From Holophagaceae bacterium (GTDB taxonomy: Bacteria > Acidobacteriota > Holophagae > Holophagales > Holophagaceae): a stretch of DNA of 11,174 bases. Each line of letters opens with the position of its first letter. The first letter of the stretch is position 1. The notes beneath the pieces were generated by a model, which was not told the origin of the DNA, ran no database searches, and was given only the letters and a program-made list of their open reading frames with translations. The DNA lies in the NCBI GenBank assembly GCA_003538615.1, contig DPRT01000149.1, forward strand, positions 2,098 through 13,271, in the 5' to 3' direction. The translations under genes were made by a program, and so were the position numbers. This document shows, one piece after another, positions 1-6,919 of this stretch.

Positions 1-113
1 GCCTTCTTGAAGAACTTGGGCGTGCCGCCCACGGCCCGGAAGGCCCGCACGGGGCTGGAGACGCCGCCGGGAAAGTGCGTCAGGGCTTCGGCAAACAGGG
101 TGTCGTTGCTCAT
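1..113 (-). CDS. hemL: Glutamate-1-semialdehyde 2,1-aminomutase, N-terminal fragment
   Basis: Only the first 37 codons lie in the window; the gene continues past the left edge. The reverse complement starts with ATG at 113 and reads [17 protein letters not shown], then [20 protein letters not shown]. The block [18 protein letters not shown] at about residues 14-31 is the characteristic N-terminal substrate-loop region of HemL (the family usually has PGGVNSPVRAF). HemL is a cytosolic PLP enzyme that converts glutamate-1-semialdehyde to 5-aminolevulinate, the step between HemA and HemB, and both of those genes lie just upstream on this strand. A GAGG ribosome-binding sequence lies about 6 bases before the ATG, which supports the start. 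The gene is separated from hemB by 115 bases containing a repeat hairpin, so it may be less tightly coupled than the other hem genes. The PLP-lysine region is outside the window. Confidence 0.9.
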   Translation of the reverse strand, partial: MSNDTLFAEALTHFPGGVSSPVRAFRAVGGTPKFFKK

Positions 114-132
114 GAGAACCTCAAAATAATTG

Positions 133-210
133 AACCGCAGAGAACGCAGAGGGCGCAGAGGTGAGGTGCAATTTCCGCATTTCTCTGCGGTCTCCGCGTC
201 CTCTGCGGTT
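133..210. repeat. Inverted pair of 9-base periodic repeats (hairpin) between hemB and hemL
   Basis: The left arm (133-161) is built of near-identical 9-base units, CCGCAGAGA, ACGCAGAGG and GCGCAGAGG. The right arm (182-210) is its reverse complement at 24 of 29 positions, leaving a loop of about 20 bases. A transcript from either strand could fold into a long stem. On the minus strand it lies after the hemB stop and before the hemL ribosome-binding site. No run of T follows directly, so a simple intrinsic terminator is not evident; attenuation, RNA stabilisation or a mobile repeat are all possible. Related sequences occur at 8930-8985 and 10373-10555. Confidence 0.8.
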
Positions 211-228
211 GGAGTCTTTTTCTGTGAG

Positions 229-1206
229 TTACGAAATCCACCCCTTTTCGACAGCCTCGCGGCCGGCGTAGGTGACGATCATGTCGGCCCCGGCGCGCCG
301 GATGGCGAGGAGGTGCTGGTGCATCAGCTGGTCGCCGTCCAGCCACCCCAGTCGGTCGGCGGCCTTCACGCTGCTGAACTCGCTGGACACGTGGTAGGCG
401 CAGATGGGCGCCAGCTGGGCCTCGCGGAGGCGCCAGATGAGGTCCAGGTTCGGCAGGGCGGGCTTGACCATGAGCATGTCTGCGCCCTCGTCCACGTCGA
501 GCAGGGCGTCGTTCAGGCCCTCGCGGGCATTGCGGGGGTCCATCTGGTAGGTCTTGCGGTCGCCGAACTTGGGGCTGCTGTCGGCGGCATCGCGGAAGGG
601 CCCGTAGTAGGCGCCCGCGTGCTTGATGGCGTAGCTGAGGATGCTGGTCTGGGTGAAGCCGTTCTGGTCCAGCAGGGCCCGGATGGCGGCCACGCGGCCG
701 TCCATCATGTCGCTGGGGGAGGCCACATCGGCGCCCGCCTCGGCATGGCGCAGGGCCATCTCCGCCAGGATGGGCAGGGTCTCGTCGTTCCGCACCACGC
801 CATGTTCATCCACCACCCCGCAGTGGCCGTGGCTGGTGCAGCCGCAGAGGCAGACGTCGGTCATGACGACGAGGTCGGAGCCGAAGGCCTTCTTCAGGGC
901 CTTCACGGCCTTGGGGATGACGCCTTCGTGATCGCAGGCGTAGCGGCCATCGGGGCTCTTGGATTCGGCATCAGGCACGCCGAAGAGCAGCACGCTGGCG
1001 AGGCCCTTCTTCAGATCCTGCTCCACCTGCCGCACCGTCTCCTCCACCCCGGCGCGGACGATGCCTGGCAGGCTGGCGATGTCGCTGCTGCCCGCATGGG
1101 GCTGCACGAAGTGGGGCTGGATGAGGTGCCGGGGGCGGAGGTCCGTCTCGGCCACCAGGTTGCGCATGGCCGCGGTGGTGCGGAGGCGGCGGGAGCGGTT
1201 CAGCAT
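229..1206 (-). CDS. hemB: Porphobilinogen synthase (5-aminolevulinate dehydratase), zinc-type
   Basis: A full-length protein of 325 residues, normal for the family. It condenses two 5-aminolevulinate molecules to porphobilinogen in the cytosol. The two Schiff-base lysines are recognisable: K195 in [17 protein letters not shown] and K248 in [11 protein letters not shown]. The segment [14 protein letters not shown] (117-130) has cysteines 119, 121 and 129 in the positions of the catalytic zinc triad; an extra cysteine sits at 123. This marks a zinc enzyme rather than the magnesium type, which has Asp/Ala there. The block YHVSSEF (271-277) departs from the usual YQVSGEY, and TYAGREA (312-318) departs from TYFA, but the conserved Ser274 and Tyr313 equivalents remain. 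The ATG at 1206 overlaps the hemD stop by 7 bases and has a strong Shine-Dalgarno sequence inside hemD. The gene is the fourth of the hemA-C-D-B run. Confidence 0.97.
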   Translation of the reverse strand: MLNRSRRLRTTAAMRNLVAETDLRPRHLIQPHFVQPHAGSSDIASLPGIVRAGVEETVRQVEQDLKKGLASVLLFGVPDAESKSPDGRYACDHEGVIPKAVKALKKAFGSDLVVMTDVCLCGCTSHGHCGVVDEHGVVRNDETLPILAEMALRHAEAGADVASPSDMMDGRVAAIRALLDQNGFTQTSILSYAIKHAGAYYGPFRDAADSSPKFGDRKTYQMDPRNAREGLNDALLDVDEGADMLMVKPALPNLDLIWRLREAQLAPICAYHVSSEFSSVKAADRLGWLDGDQLMHQHLLAIRRAGADMIVTYAGREAVEKGWIS

Positions 1207-1892
1207 GGGGACTCCTCCTTGTTCAGGTGGTGCGAAAGCATGGCCCAGAGCAGGCTGGGCTTCGGTTCACACTGGGCATGGGCCGGGGCGCCAGCCTTGG
1301 CGAAGGCCTCCGCCGTGGCCTCGCCCCAGGCGAAGCGCTGTACGCCCCCGGCCAGGGGCGCGAGAATCTCGGCCTGCAGCGGACTCAGGGCCAGCACGCC
1401 TTCCACCTCGGGCAGCGGCGGAAAGGGAACCTTCGCCGCCTCGCGATGGGTGATCCAGGGATGGATCCGCCACTCGCTGCCCCGGGTGGCGACTTCGAGA
1501 TACTCCCGGCTGCGCTCGCCGCGGGCCAGGATGAAGTCGCCGCCCCCGGGGAACCGGGATTGCAGCAGCTCCCAGAGGGCCTCGGCCCGGGCTTCGTCCG
1601 GCAGGTGGACCGCCAGGTCTTCCCGGCCCAGGGCATCCGCCGTACCGGCGCCCTGCACCAGACAGACCATGCCCGCCGGGAGGCGCGGCGCAGCCACCCG
1701 CGCCCCCGAGGGGCTCAGCACCAGCAGGGCCTGGGCCTCCGCGAAGGGAATGGGGGGGGGCGCCGAGGACACCTTCAGGCTGGTGAAGGAATAGGGCACG
1801 GGCTCCCATCCGGCCTTGCGCACCGTGTCCGCCAGCGGGTGCTGGGCGGGCCGGGCCAGGGCCAGGCGGGGAGTCGAGGCCGTGGGGGTCAC
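1200..1892 (-). CDS. hemD: Uroporphyrinogen-III synthase (divergent)
   Basis: A 230-residue protein, a little shorter than the usual 240-260. HemD closes and inverts ring D of hydroxymethylbilane to give uroporphyrinogen III. This family is poorly conserved, and the call rests on position between hemC and hemB plus scattered family features: a first-lobe segment LLVLSPSGARV (56-66), VQGAGTADAL (79-88, where the family has a G-x-x-TA turn), FILARGERSREYL (120-132, matching the L-x-x-x-G-x-x-R-x-x-L strand-helix of the second half), LALSPLQAEIL (167-177) and a final FAWGEATAEAFAKAG (187-201) like the family's IG-x-x-TA-x-A-x-x-x-G motif. The start is a GTG at 1892 overlapping the hemC TGA by 4 bases (GTGA), so translation is probably coupled to hemC. 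The 3' end contains the hemB ribosome-binding site. No other function fits the context as well. Confidence 0.88.
   Translation of the reverse strand: MTPTASTPRLALARPAQHPLADTVRKAGWEPVPYSFTSLKVSSAPPPIPFAEAQALLVLSPSGARVAAPRLPAGMVCLVQGAGTADALGREDLAVHLPDEARAEALWELLQSRFPGGGDFILARGERSREYLEVATRGSEWRIHPWITHREAAKVPFPPLPEVEGVLALSPLQAEILAPLAGGVQRFAWGEATAEAFAKAGAPAHAQCEPKPSLLWAMLSHHLNKEESPC
1212..1220 (-). promoter_or_regulatory. Shine-Dalgarno sequence of hemB
   Basis: AAGGAGGAG on the minus strand, 5 bases before the hemB ATG at 1206. It is embedded in the last codons of hemD (Asn-Lys-Glu-Glu). It is the strongest ribosome-binding site in the hem run and fixes the hemB start. Confidence 0.8.
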
Positions 1893-2767
1893 GAGAGCCC
1901 GATCCCCTGGAGGACGGCCTTCAGGAGGAGGGCATCGTCGGTGCCCCGGGCCTCGGCCCGGCGGAGGTCGCCGTCAGGGGCGTAGGCCGCCTGCAACAGC
2001 AGGGTGCCGTCCGCCTGCGGGGTGGCCAGGGCACCCAGAGGCTGCTGGCAGCCACCGCCGATGCCCGCGAGCACCTGGCGCTCCAGGGTCACACAGCGGG
2101 CGGTCATGGCGTCGTGCATCCCGGCCAGAGCCTCGATCAGGTCGGGCCGGTCCGCCCGCGCCTCGGCCAGCAGGGCCCCCTGCCCCGGCGCCGAGGGGAG
2201 TTCCCCAGGGGTCAATGGCCGCACGGTGAGGCCGGAGAGATCCAGGCCCAGGCGCTTCAGGCCCGCGGCGGCCAGCAGGGTGGCATGGAGGGGTTCGTCC
2301 CGCAGGATGCCGTCGCGCACACGCTGGAGGCGGGTCTGGACGTTGCCGCGGATCCAGGTGAAACGGGCCTTGGGGAAGAGCTGGCTCAGCACGCGCTCGC
2401 GCCGCACGGCGCTGGTGCCGATGGTGAGTTCCTCGGGCGCGTCGGGGCGCATCACCAGCCAATCGGCGGGATCCTCGCGAAGGGGGATGCAGGCCGGCAC
2501 GATGCCCGCGGGCCGCTCCAGGGACACGTCCTTGAGGCTGTGGATGAGGAGGTCCGCCGCGCCTGCGGCCATGGCGTCCTCCAGCTCCTTGGTGAAGAAG
2601 CCGCCGCCCACCTGCTTGTCCAGGGGCCCCTGGAGCCACTGGTCGCCGGAGGTGGAGAACTTGCGCCAGGACACCTCGTAGCCCTTCGATTCGAGAAACC
2701 TCACCAGAGGCTCGGCCTGGCCCACGGCCAGGGCGGATCCGCGGGTGGCGACGGTGACGTGTCTCAT
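1889..2767 (-). CDS. hemC: Hydroxymethylbilane synthase (porphobilinogen deaminase)
   Basis: A complete 292-residue protein; the family is about 300-320. It polymerises four porphobilinogen units into the linear tetrapyrrole hydroxymethylbilane, using a covalently attached dipyrromethane cofactor. Recognisable landmarks in order are ATRGSALAVGQA (7-18), FFTKELEDAM (57-66), LLIHSLKDV (73-81) with the catalytic aspartate D80, GTSAVRRERVL (117-127), RGNVQTRL (140-147) with cofactor-binding arginines, and GIGGGCQQPLGA (235-246), in which C240 is the expected dipyrromethane attachment cysteine. HSLKDV is followed by Ser where proline is usual. The ATG at 2767 overlaps the hemA stop as ATGA, and its own stop overlaps the hemD GTG, so it sits in the middle of a coupled operon. 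Soluble, no membrane segment. Confidence 0.97.
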   Translation of the reverse strand: MRHVTVATRGSALAVGQAEPLVRFLESKGYEVSWRKFSTSGDQWLQGPLDKQVGGGFFTKELEDAMAAGAADLLIHSLKDVSLERPAGIVPACIPLREDPADWLVMRPDAPEELTIGTSAVRRERVLSQLFPKARFTWIRGNVQTRLQRVRDGILRDEPLHATLLAAAGLKRLGLDLSGLTVRPLTPGELPSAPGQGALLAEARADRPDLIEALAGMHDAMTARCVTLERQVLAGIGGGCQQPLGALATPQADGTLLLQAAYAPDGDLRRAEARGTDDALLLKAVLQGIGLS

Positions 2768-3969
2768 GGTTGGATCGCCTCTCCATTTGCGTTGGGCTTC
2801 GGCTGGGTCTGGATCAGGGCCCGGAAGGCCAGGGTCCGGCCCCGGGTCAGGATTTCCTTGAGGGCTTCGCGCTGGGCCTCGTCCAGGCCCTGCATGGAGT
2901 CCTCCAGGGCCTTCACCTCTGCTTCGAGGGCACCCCAGGCCGAATCCAGCCGCTCCTGGGCCGAAGCCAGGTGCCGCTTGTGCCCGCGGGCATGGGCCCG
3001 GTGCTGGAGGCGGCCCGCCGCGCCCACCAGGAAGGCCTCGGCCTTGGAGGCCGCTTCGGCCCGCTGGGCCCGGGCTGTGGCGGTCTGGGCCAGGAAGGCG
3101 TTCAGATCGATGCGATGGACCCAGGGCAGCTGCTCCAGGCCAGGCTCGGAGTCCGGCGGAAGGGCCAGGTCGAGGATGCGCAGGATGGGCCGCTTCAGGG
3201 ACTGCCAGGCATCCAGAGTGAAGATGGGTTCCGGGGCCGCCGTGGCGGTGACGATGGCGTCGAATCCGGCGGGATCGTGCTGGAGCTGGGCCAAGTCCAC
3301 GGTCTCCAGACCCAGGGGATCCGCCAGGTCATGGGCTTTGCTCCGGGTGCGGTTGGCGATCACCACCTTGAAGCCGTGTTCGGGCAGGCGCTGGGCCAGG
3401 TACTGGGTCATGGGCCCCACCCCCACCAGGGCGATGGAGGCGCCTTCCACCAGCCCCTCGCGCAGGTGCTTGAGGGCCACGGTGGCGACGCTCACATTGC
3501 CGTCGGCCAGCCCCAGACGGGAGCGCAGGCGCTGCCCCTCGCGGATCACATCCTCGAAGACGGCGTGGGCCTCCTCGCCGGCCACGCCCACCTGGCGGGC
3601 CTGCTCCAGGGCATCCTTCATCTGGCCGGGAATCTCGCGATCGCCCAGGTTGGCGGATTCGAGCCCCGCCGACATCGCCAGCAGGTGCACCCAGGCCTCC
3701 TCCCCTTCGTAGCGCCGCACCCCGGGGCCCGGGTCCAGGGCGCCGGGATCGCCGCCCCAGACCATCCAGAGCACCCGCTGGCAGGTGGCCAGGTAGACCA
3801 GTTCCCGGGCGCCGGAGGCTCGCTGCCACTCGCGGAGGCGGGCCGGAACGCCGTCCCGCACCACGTGCTGGGCCACCAGGTCCAGGTCGTGGACGGGGGC
3901 GTGGAAGCTGAGGAGGACGGGTTCCATATCGGATCCGATTGTCAGTTGGGCTGGGAGGGCCAAGGTCAT
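2764..3969 (-). CDS. hemA: Glutamyl-tRNA reductase (divergent)
   Basis: Reduces glutamyl-tRNA(Glu) with NADPH to glutamate-1-semialdehyde, the first committed and usually rate-controlling step of the C5 heme route. In the 401-residue reading frame the N-terminal catalytic domain carries VYLATCQRVLW (58-68) with the expected catalytic cysteine C63. The Rossmann domain shows IALVGVGPMTQYLAQ (179-193) and VVIANRTRSKAHDLA (202-216), and the C-terminus (about 300-390) is a helical dimerisation domain. The canonical TCNR is TCQR here, and the usual GEPQILGQVKDA is GDREIPGQMKDA (109-120). There are two candidate starts, 3969 and an internal ATG at 3927 (Met15). The internal start places the catalytic cysteine at residue 49, close to its position in other family members, and begins with EPVLLSFH like a normal N-terminus, so I prefer 3927. 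Neither has a strong ribosome-binding site. The gene follows aroC by 33 bases and overlaps hemC by 4. Confidence 0.93.
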   Translation of the reverse strand: MTLALPAQLTIGSDMEPVLLSFHAPVHDLDLVAQHVVRDGVPARLREWQRASGARELVYLATCQRVLWMVWGGDPGALDPGPGVRRYEGEEAWVHLLAMSAGLESANLGDREIPGQMKDALEQARQVGVAGEEAHAVFEDVIREGQRLRSRLGLADGNVSVATVALKHLREGLVEGASIALVGVGPMTQYLAQRLPEHGFKVVIANRTRSKAHDLADPLGLETVDLAQLQHDPAGFDAIVTATAAPEPIFTLDAWQSLKRPILRILDLALPPDSEPGLEQLPWVHRIDLNAFLAQTATARAQRAEAASKAEAFLVGAAGRLQHRAHARGHKRHLASAQERLDSAWGALEAEVKALEDSMQGLDEAQREALKEILTRGRTLAFRALIQTQPKPNANGEAIQP

Positions 3970-4002
3970 CGCTTCGTCATGCGGCCGCGAACGTGGCGGT
4001 CA

Positions 4003-5133
4003 TCACAATGATCTCGCGAACAGCGCCTCGATGCCTTCCCAGTTCCATTCCGGCAGGGACGCCAGCGAGCCCTCCTGAAGGGCCTGCTGAGTCAGCCACG
4101 CGTCGTAGACCACCAGGGCGCACATGGCCTCGGCCACCGGCACGATGCGGGGGGCGATGCAGGGATCGTGGCGTCCCCTGGTGGAAATCTCCGCCGCGCG
4201 GCCGTCCCGGTCGATGGTGGACTGGGCCTTCGAAATCGAGCTGGTGGGCTTCACCGCCAGGCGCACCACCACGGGGGCGCCGGTGCTGATGCCCCCCAGG
4301 GTGCCGCCGGCATCGTTCTTCAAGGGCCCCTCCGGGCCCAGGGGATCATTGTTGTCGCTGCCGCGGCGCCGCGCACTGTCGAAGCCCGCGCCCAGTTCCA
4401 CACCCTTCACCGCGCCGATGGACATGCAGGCCAGGGCCAGCAGTCCGTCCAGCTTGCCGAAGGCCGGGTCGCCCAGGCCCACGGGCAGGCCCTCGATCCA
4501 CACTTCGCAGACCCCGCCCACACTGTCGCCCTCGGAGCGCGCGGCCTCCACCGCGGCGCGCTGGGCCGGGAAGGCCGCTGGATCCGCCACCCGCAGGGGA
4601 TTCGATTCCACGAAGGCCCAGTCCAACCCGGCCCCCGCAATGCCGGCGATCTCCCGGTTGAAGCCCCGCACCGTCACCCCCAGTGCGGCCAGCTGCTGCT
4701 TCGCCCAGGCGCCTGCGGCCACCCGGGCCAGCGTCTCCCGGCCGCTGCTGCGCCCGCCGCCCCGGGGGTCGCGGATGCCGTACTTCCGGTCGTAGGTGAG
4801 ATCCGCGTGGCCCGGCCGGAACAGATCGGAGATGGCCTGATAGTCGCCACTGCGCTGGTTCTCGTTGAACACCACCAGGGCGATGGGATGCCCCGTGGTG
4901 CGGCCCTCGAAGACTCCGCTGAGCACCTGCACACGGTCCGCCTCGTTCCTGGGCGTCACCAGGTCCGACTGCCCCGGGCGCCGCCGGTCGAGCTCCTTCT
5001 GGATGACCTCCAGATCGAAGGGAAGCCCCGGCTTCACCCCGTCCATCACCACGCCCACCGCGGGTCCGTGGCTCTCGCCGAACGTGACGATGCGGAAGGC
5101 CCGGCCGAAGGATGAGGGCGAATCGAAGAGCAT
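4003..5133 (-). CDS. aroC: Chorismate synthase
   Basis: A 376-residue protein, in the normal family range (350-400). It converts 5-enolpyruvylshikimate-3-phosphate to chorismate using reduced FMN, the last common step to aromatic amino acids, folate and quinones. All signature blocks are present: [15 protein letters not shown] (19-33) with the conserved histidine H22; [20 protein letters not shown] (105-124) with H109; the [11 protein letters not shown] segment (124-134) that binds the phosphate; and [19 protein letters not shown] (319-337). The ATG at 5133 is preceded by a good ribosome-binding sequence. It is the first minus-strand gene before a 110-base divergent region and is followed 33 bases on by hemA, so it may head the aroC-hem transcript. 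Pairing of aroC with hem genes has no obvious direct metabolic link and probably reflects a housekeeping operon. Confidence 0.98.
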   Translation of the reverse strand: MLFDSPSSFGRAFRIVTFGESHGPAVGVVMDGVKPGLPFDLEVIQKELDRRRPGQSDLVTPRNEADRVQVLSGVFEGRTTGHPIALVVFNENQRSGDYQAISDLFRPGHADLTYDRKYGIRDPRGGGRSSGRETLARVAAGAWAKQQLAALGVTVRGFNREIAGIAGAGLDWAFVESNPLRVADPAAFPAQRAAVEAARSEGDSVGGVCEVWIEGLPVGLGDPAFGKLDGLLALACMSIGAVKGVELGAGFDSARRRGSDNNDPLGPEGPLKNDAGGTLGGISTGAPVVVRLAVKPTSSISKAQSTIDRDGRAAEISTRGRHDPCIAPRIVPVAEAMCALVVYDAWLTQQALQEGSLASLPEWNWEGIEALFARSL

Positions 5134-5137
5134 GGAA

Positions 5138-5145
5138 CCACCTTC
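5138..5145 (-). promoter_or_regulatory. Shine-Dalgarno sequence of aroC
   Basis: GAAGGTGG on the minus strand, just upstream of the aroC ATG at 5133. It supports that start. It lies in the 110-base divergent spacer between aroC and the Wzi-like gene; the spacer must contain promoters for both directions, but no confident -35/-10 pair could be picked by eye. Confidence 0.6.
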
Positions 5146-5243
5146 GCCCCAGGTTACACTCGGAAGGGAATGCCGGGTCTGGATGGCCCACCCGCTGTTG
5201 CCTCGCCTGCGCCTCCCAAACCCATCATCCGGAACCCTGCAGA

Positions 5244-6911
5244 ATGCCCAGTTTGCTGCGTCGCCTCGTCCCCATGCTCTTCGTTTTCCTGCTGGGCCCG
5301 GGGGCCCGGGCCCAGGCGCCCCTGGTCTCGGACGCTTCGGAAGCCCTGCACACCCAATGGCTCCAAGCGGCGGTGAGCCGGTCCGCTTCCTCCAGGCCCA
5401 TGGAAGGCTTCGCCCTCTCCGCCGGGTTGCTGTCCCTCTCGCGGGACTCGGCCTCGCCCTGGATGCCCTTGATCCGCGGCGCGGGACAGGGCACCGCCAC
5501 CCTGGGCCAGGGCTTGATGGTCAGCGGAAGCTGGGTCCGGGACGGATGGGAGGTTTCGGCCGAAGGAACCGTCCTCCGGGACTTCGATGACCACCTGACC
5601 CGGGGCCGCTTGTCCGGATTCAGCGTGGTGAACCGCACCGAGGGGGGGTGGCGCTGGGGGCTGGAGAAGAAGCCCCTTCAGTGGGGATACGGCTTGTTCG
5701 GGGGTTACCTGCTCGGAGACTCCCACGACCCCGTGCCCCGGCTGCTCCTGGAAAGCCCTTCTGCGGACTTGAACCTCTTCGGCGTGCCCCTGGGCGCCTG
5801 GGGATTCGACACCTTCCTCGGGCGCCTGGAATGGAACCGGCAGATCCCGGCCTGGGTCTCGACGCCGCGCACCACCCAGCAGACCCTGGAATCCGGGGGG
5901 AACCTGAGGCGCCCCAACCTCAGCGGACTGCGCCTCCGGGCGGCCTTCGGAGCCCACGTCGACATGACTTTCGGGCTGATTTCCGAGTGGGGCGGCGTCG
6001 ACGCCAGCGGGCGGGACATCATGAAGGGGCTTTCTCTCTGGAACTACCCGCTGGCCTACCTGGGCGCGGAGAACCTCCTGGTCGCGGAAGCCTCCGGGGA
6101 TGCGGAGAATCCGGACCCCACCAAGCGGTTCGTTGCGAACAAGGACTTCCACGCCCTTTCCAACGCCTTGGCCAACGTGGAGGTCCGCGTCCGGCTTCCC
6201 GAAACCGCCGCCCGCTGGTTCGGGGCGAAGGGCCTGGCCCTGTACCTCTCCCGGGGCGCCACGAGCGTGAACTGGCAGTGGAAGGACTTTCTGCGGCGCC
6301 CCTTTTCCGCCTGGAGCCATGACCTCCGGTTCCTCGGCAGGAAAATCAGGAACGCCGAGCTGAGCGGATCCGATCCGGACAGCGTGTGGGGCTGGGCCTA
6401 TGCGCAAGGCACGCCTGCACTCGTCCACATCAACGATACGGTCGGGGCGCAGTGGGTCTTCGAGGACTGGGACCTCGGCATCGAGCTTTCGGACCTCCAC
6501 AACCAGCCCTATCCCGCCTCGACCTACCGGGTCTACGGCCACTGGCGGAACCTGTCGGGCCATTCCCGATACGGCGACAGCCTCGGCCAGCCGCTGGGGG
6601 GCGAAGTCTATCACCAGGGGCTCAGCGCGGGCTTCAAGGTGCGCGGCGGCGGCCAGATCCGCTTCCAGTTCCTGGATGCCATCCGGTACTACCGGGACTC
6701 GCCGGAGACCACCCCGGCCTATGTTCCCGGCGAGGATGACCACTTCATCCATGCCCAGGTGGACGCCCAGTGGACCCTGCCTGCGGGGCGCCTCGGGGGG
6801 AGCCTGGCCTTTGAACGCCACCGGGCCGACCTCTTCATTCCCGGCAATCGAAGGTCCAGCTGGATCCTCAGCCTCGGCTATGCCATCCCCCTCCTGAAGC
6901 CGGTCCGGTAG
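5244..6911 (+). CDS. Probable Wzi-like capsule/surface-polysaccharide outer-membrane protein
   Basis: I take the start at 5244 because it gives a clear signal peptide: [20 protein letters not shown] then ARA, with likely cleavage before QAPLV near residue 24. The frame is open further upstream to 5112, but that extension does not look like a secreted N-terminus and overlaps aroC. The 555-residue product has no internal hydrophobic helices. It has many alternating, aromatic-rich strands ending in [11 protein letters not shown] (521-531) and [11 protein letters not shown] (540-550), as in an outer-membrane beta barrel. Wzi-family resemblance is seen in [15 protein letters not shown] (156-170), [17 protein letters not shown] (229-245), and [17 protein letters not shown] (439-455), the last recalling the family's late HxxYxxGxxLGxxxG block. 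Wzi is an outer-membrane lectin that anchors capsule in Gram-negative bacteria; family members near glycan genes often have undefined roles. The glycosyltransferase gene follows 8 bases downstream. Family assignment is by pattern only. Confidence 0.65.
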   Translation: MPSLLRRLVPMLFVFLLGPGARAQAPLVSDASEALHTQWLQAAVSRSASSRPMEGFALSAGLLSLSRDSASPWMPLIRGAGQGTATLGQGLMVSGSWVRDGWEVSAEGTVLRDFDDHLTRGRLSGFSVVNRTEGGWRWGLEKKPLQWGYGLFGGYLLGDSHDPVPRLLLESPSADLNLFGVPLGAWGFDTFLGRLEWNRQIPAWVSTPRTTQQTLESGGNLRRPNLSGLRLRAAFGAHVDMTFGLISEWGGVDASGRDIMKGLSLWNYPLAYLGAENLLVAEASGDAENPDPTKRFVANKDFHALSNALANVEVRVRLPETAARWFGAKGLALYLSRGATSVNWQWKDFLRRPFSAWSHDLRFLGRKIRNAELSGSDPDSVWGWAYAQGTPALVHINDTVGAQWVFEDWDLGIELSDLHNQPYPASTYRVYGHWRNLSGHSRYGDSLGQPLGGEVYHQGLSAGFKVRGGGQIRFQFLDAIRYYRDSPETTPAYVPGEDDHFIHAQVDAQWTLPAGRLGGSLAFERHRADLFIPGNRRSSWILSLGYAIPLLKPVR

Positions 6912-6919
6912 AGAACGGA

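Noticed and set aside
133..210. CRISPR-like repeat array
   Set aside because: The 9-base units are contiguous without unique spacers, and no cas gene is nearby.
130..1794. Long plus-strand open frame (554 codons) opposite hemB and hemD
   Set aside because: It is antisense to two well-supported genes. High G+C leaves few stop codons in the complementary frames, and the protein is a low-complexity Gly/Ala/Val/His sequence with no family features. Its start also lies in the repeat.
2114..4011. Plus-strand open frames opposite hemC and hemA
   Set aside because: Composition-driven shadows of hemC and hemA, with biased Arg/Ala/Gly/Gln content and no recognisable domain.
5112..5243. Upstream in-frame extension of the Wzi-like gene to an ATG at 5112
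   Set aside because: It would bury the signal peptide internally and overlap the start of aroC. The extension has no secretory character.
5134..5243. Divergent sigma70 promoters between aroC and the Wzi-like gene
   Set aside because: Only weak -10-like sequences (TACACT on plus, TGTAAC on minus) and no convincing -35 partners. Promoters must exist nearby but cannot be placed.
5154..6821. 555-codon minus-strand frame opposite the Wzi-like gene
   Set aside because: The sense strand has a signal peptide, barrel-like strands and tight spacing to the next gene. The antisense product is Gly/Pro/Glu-rich and lacks motifs.
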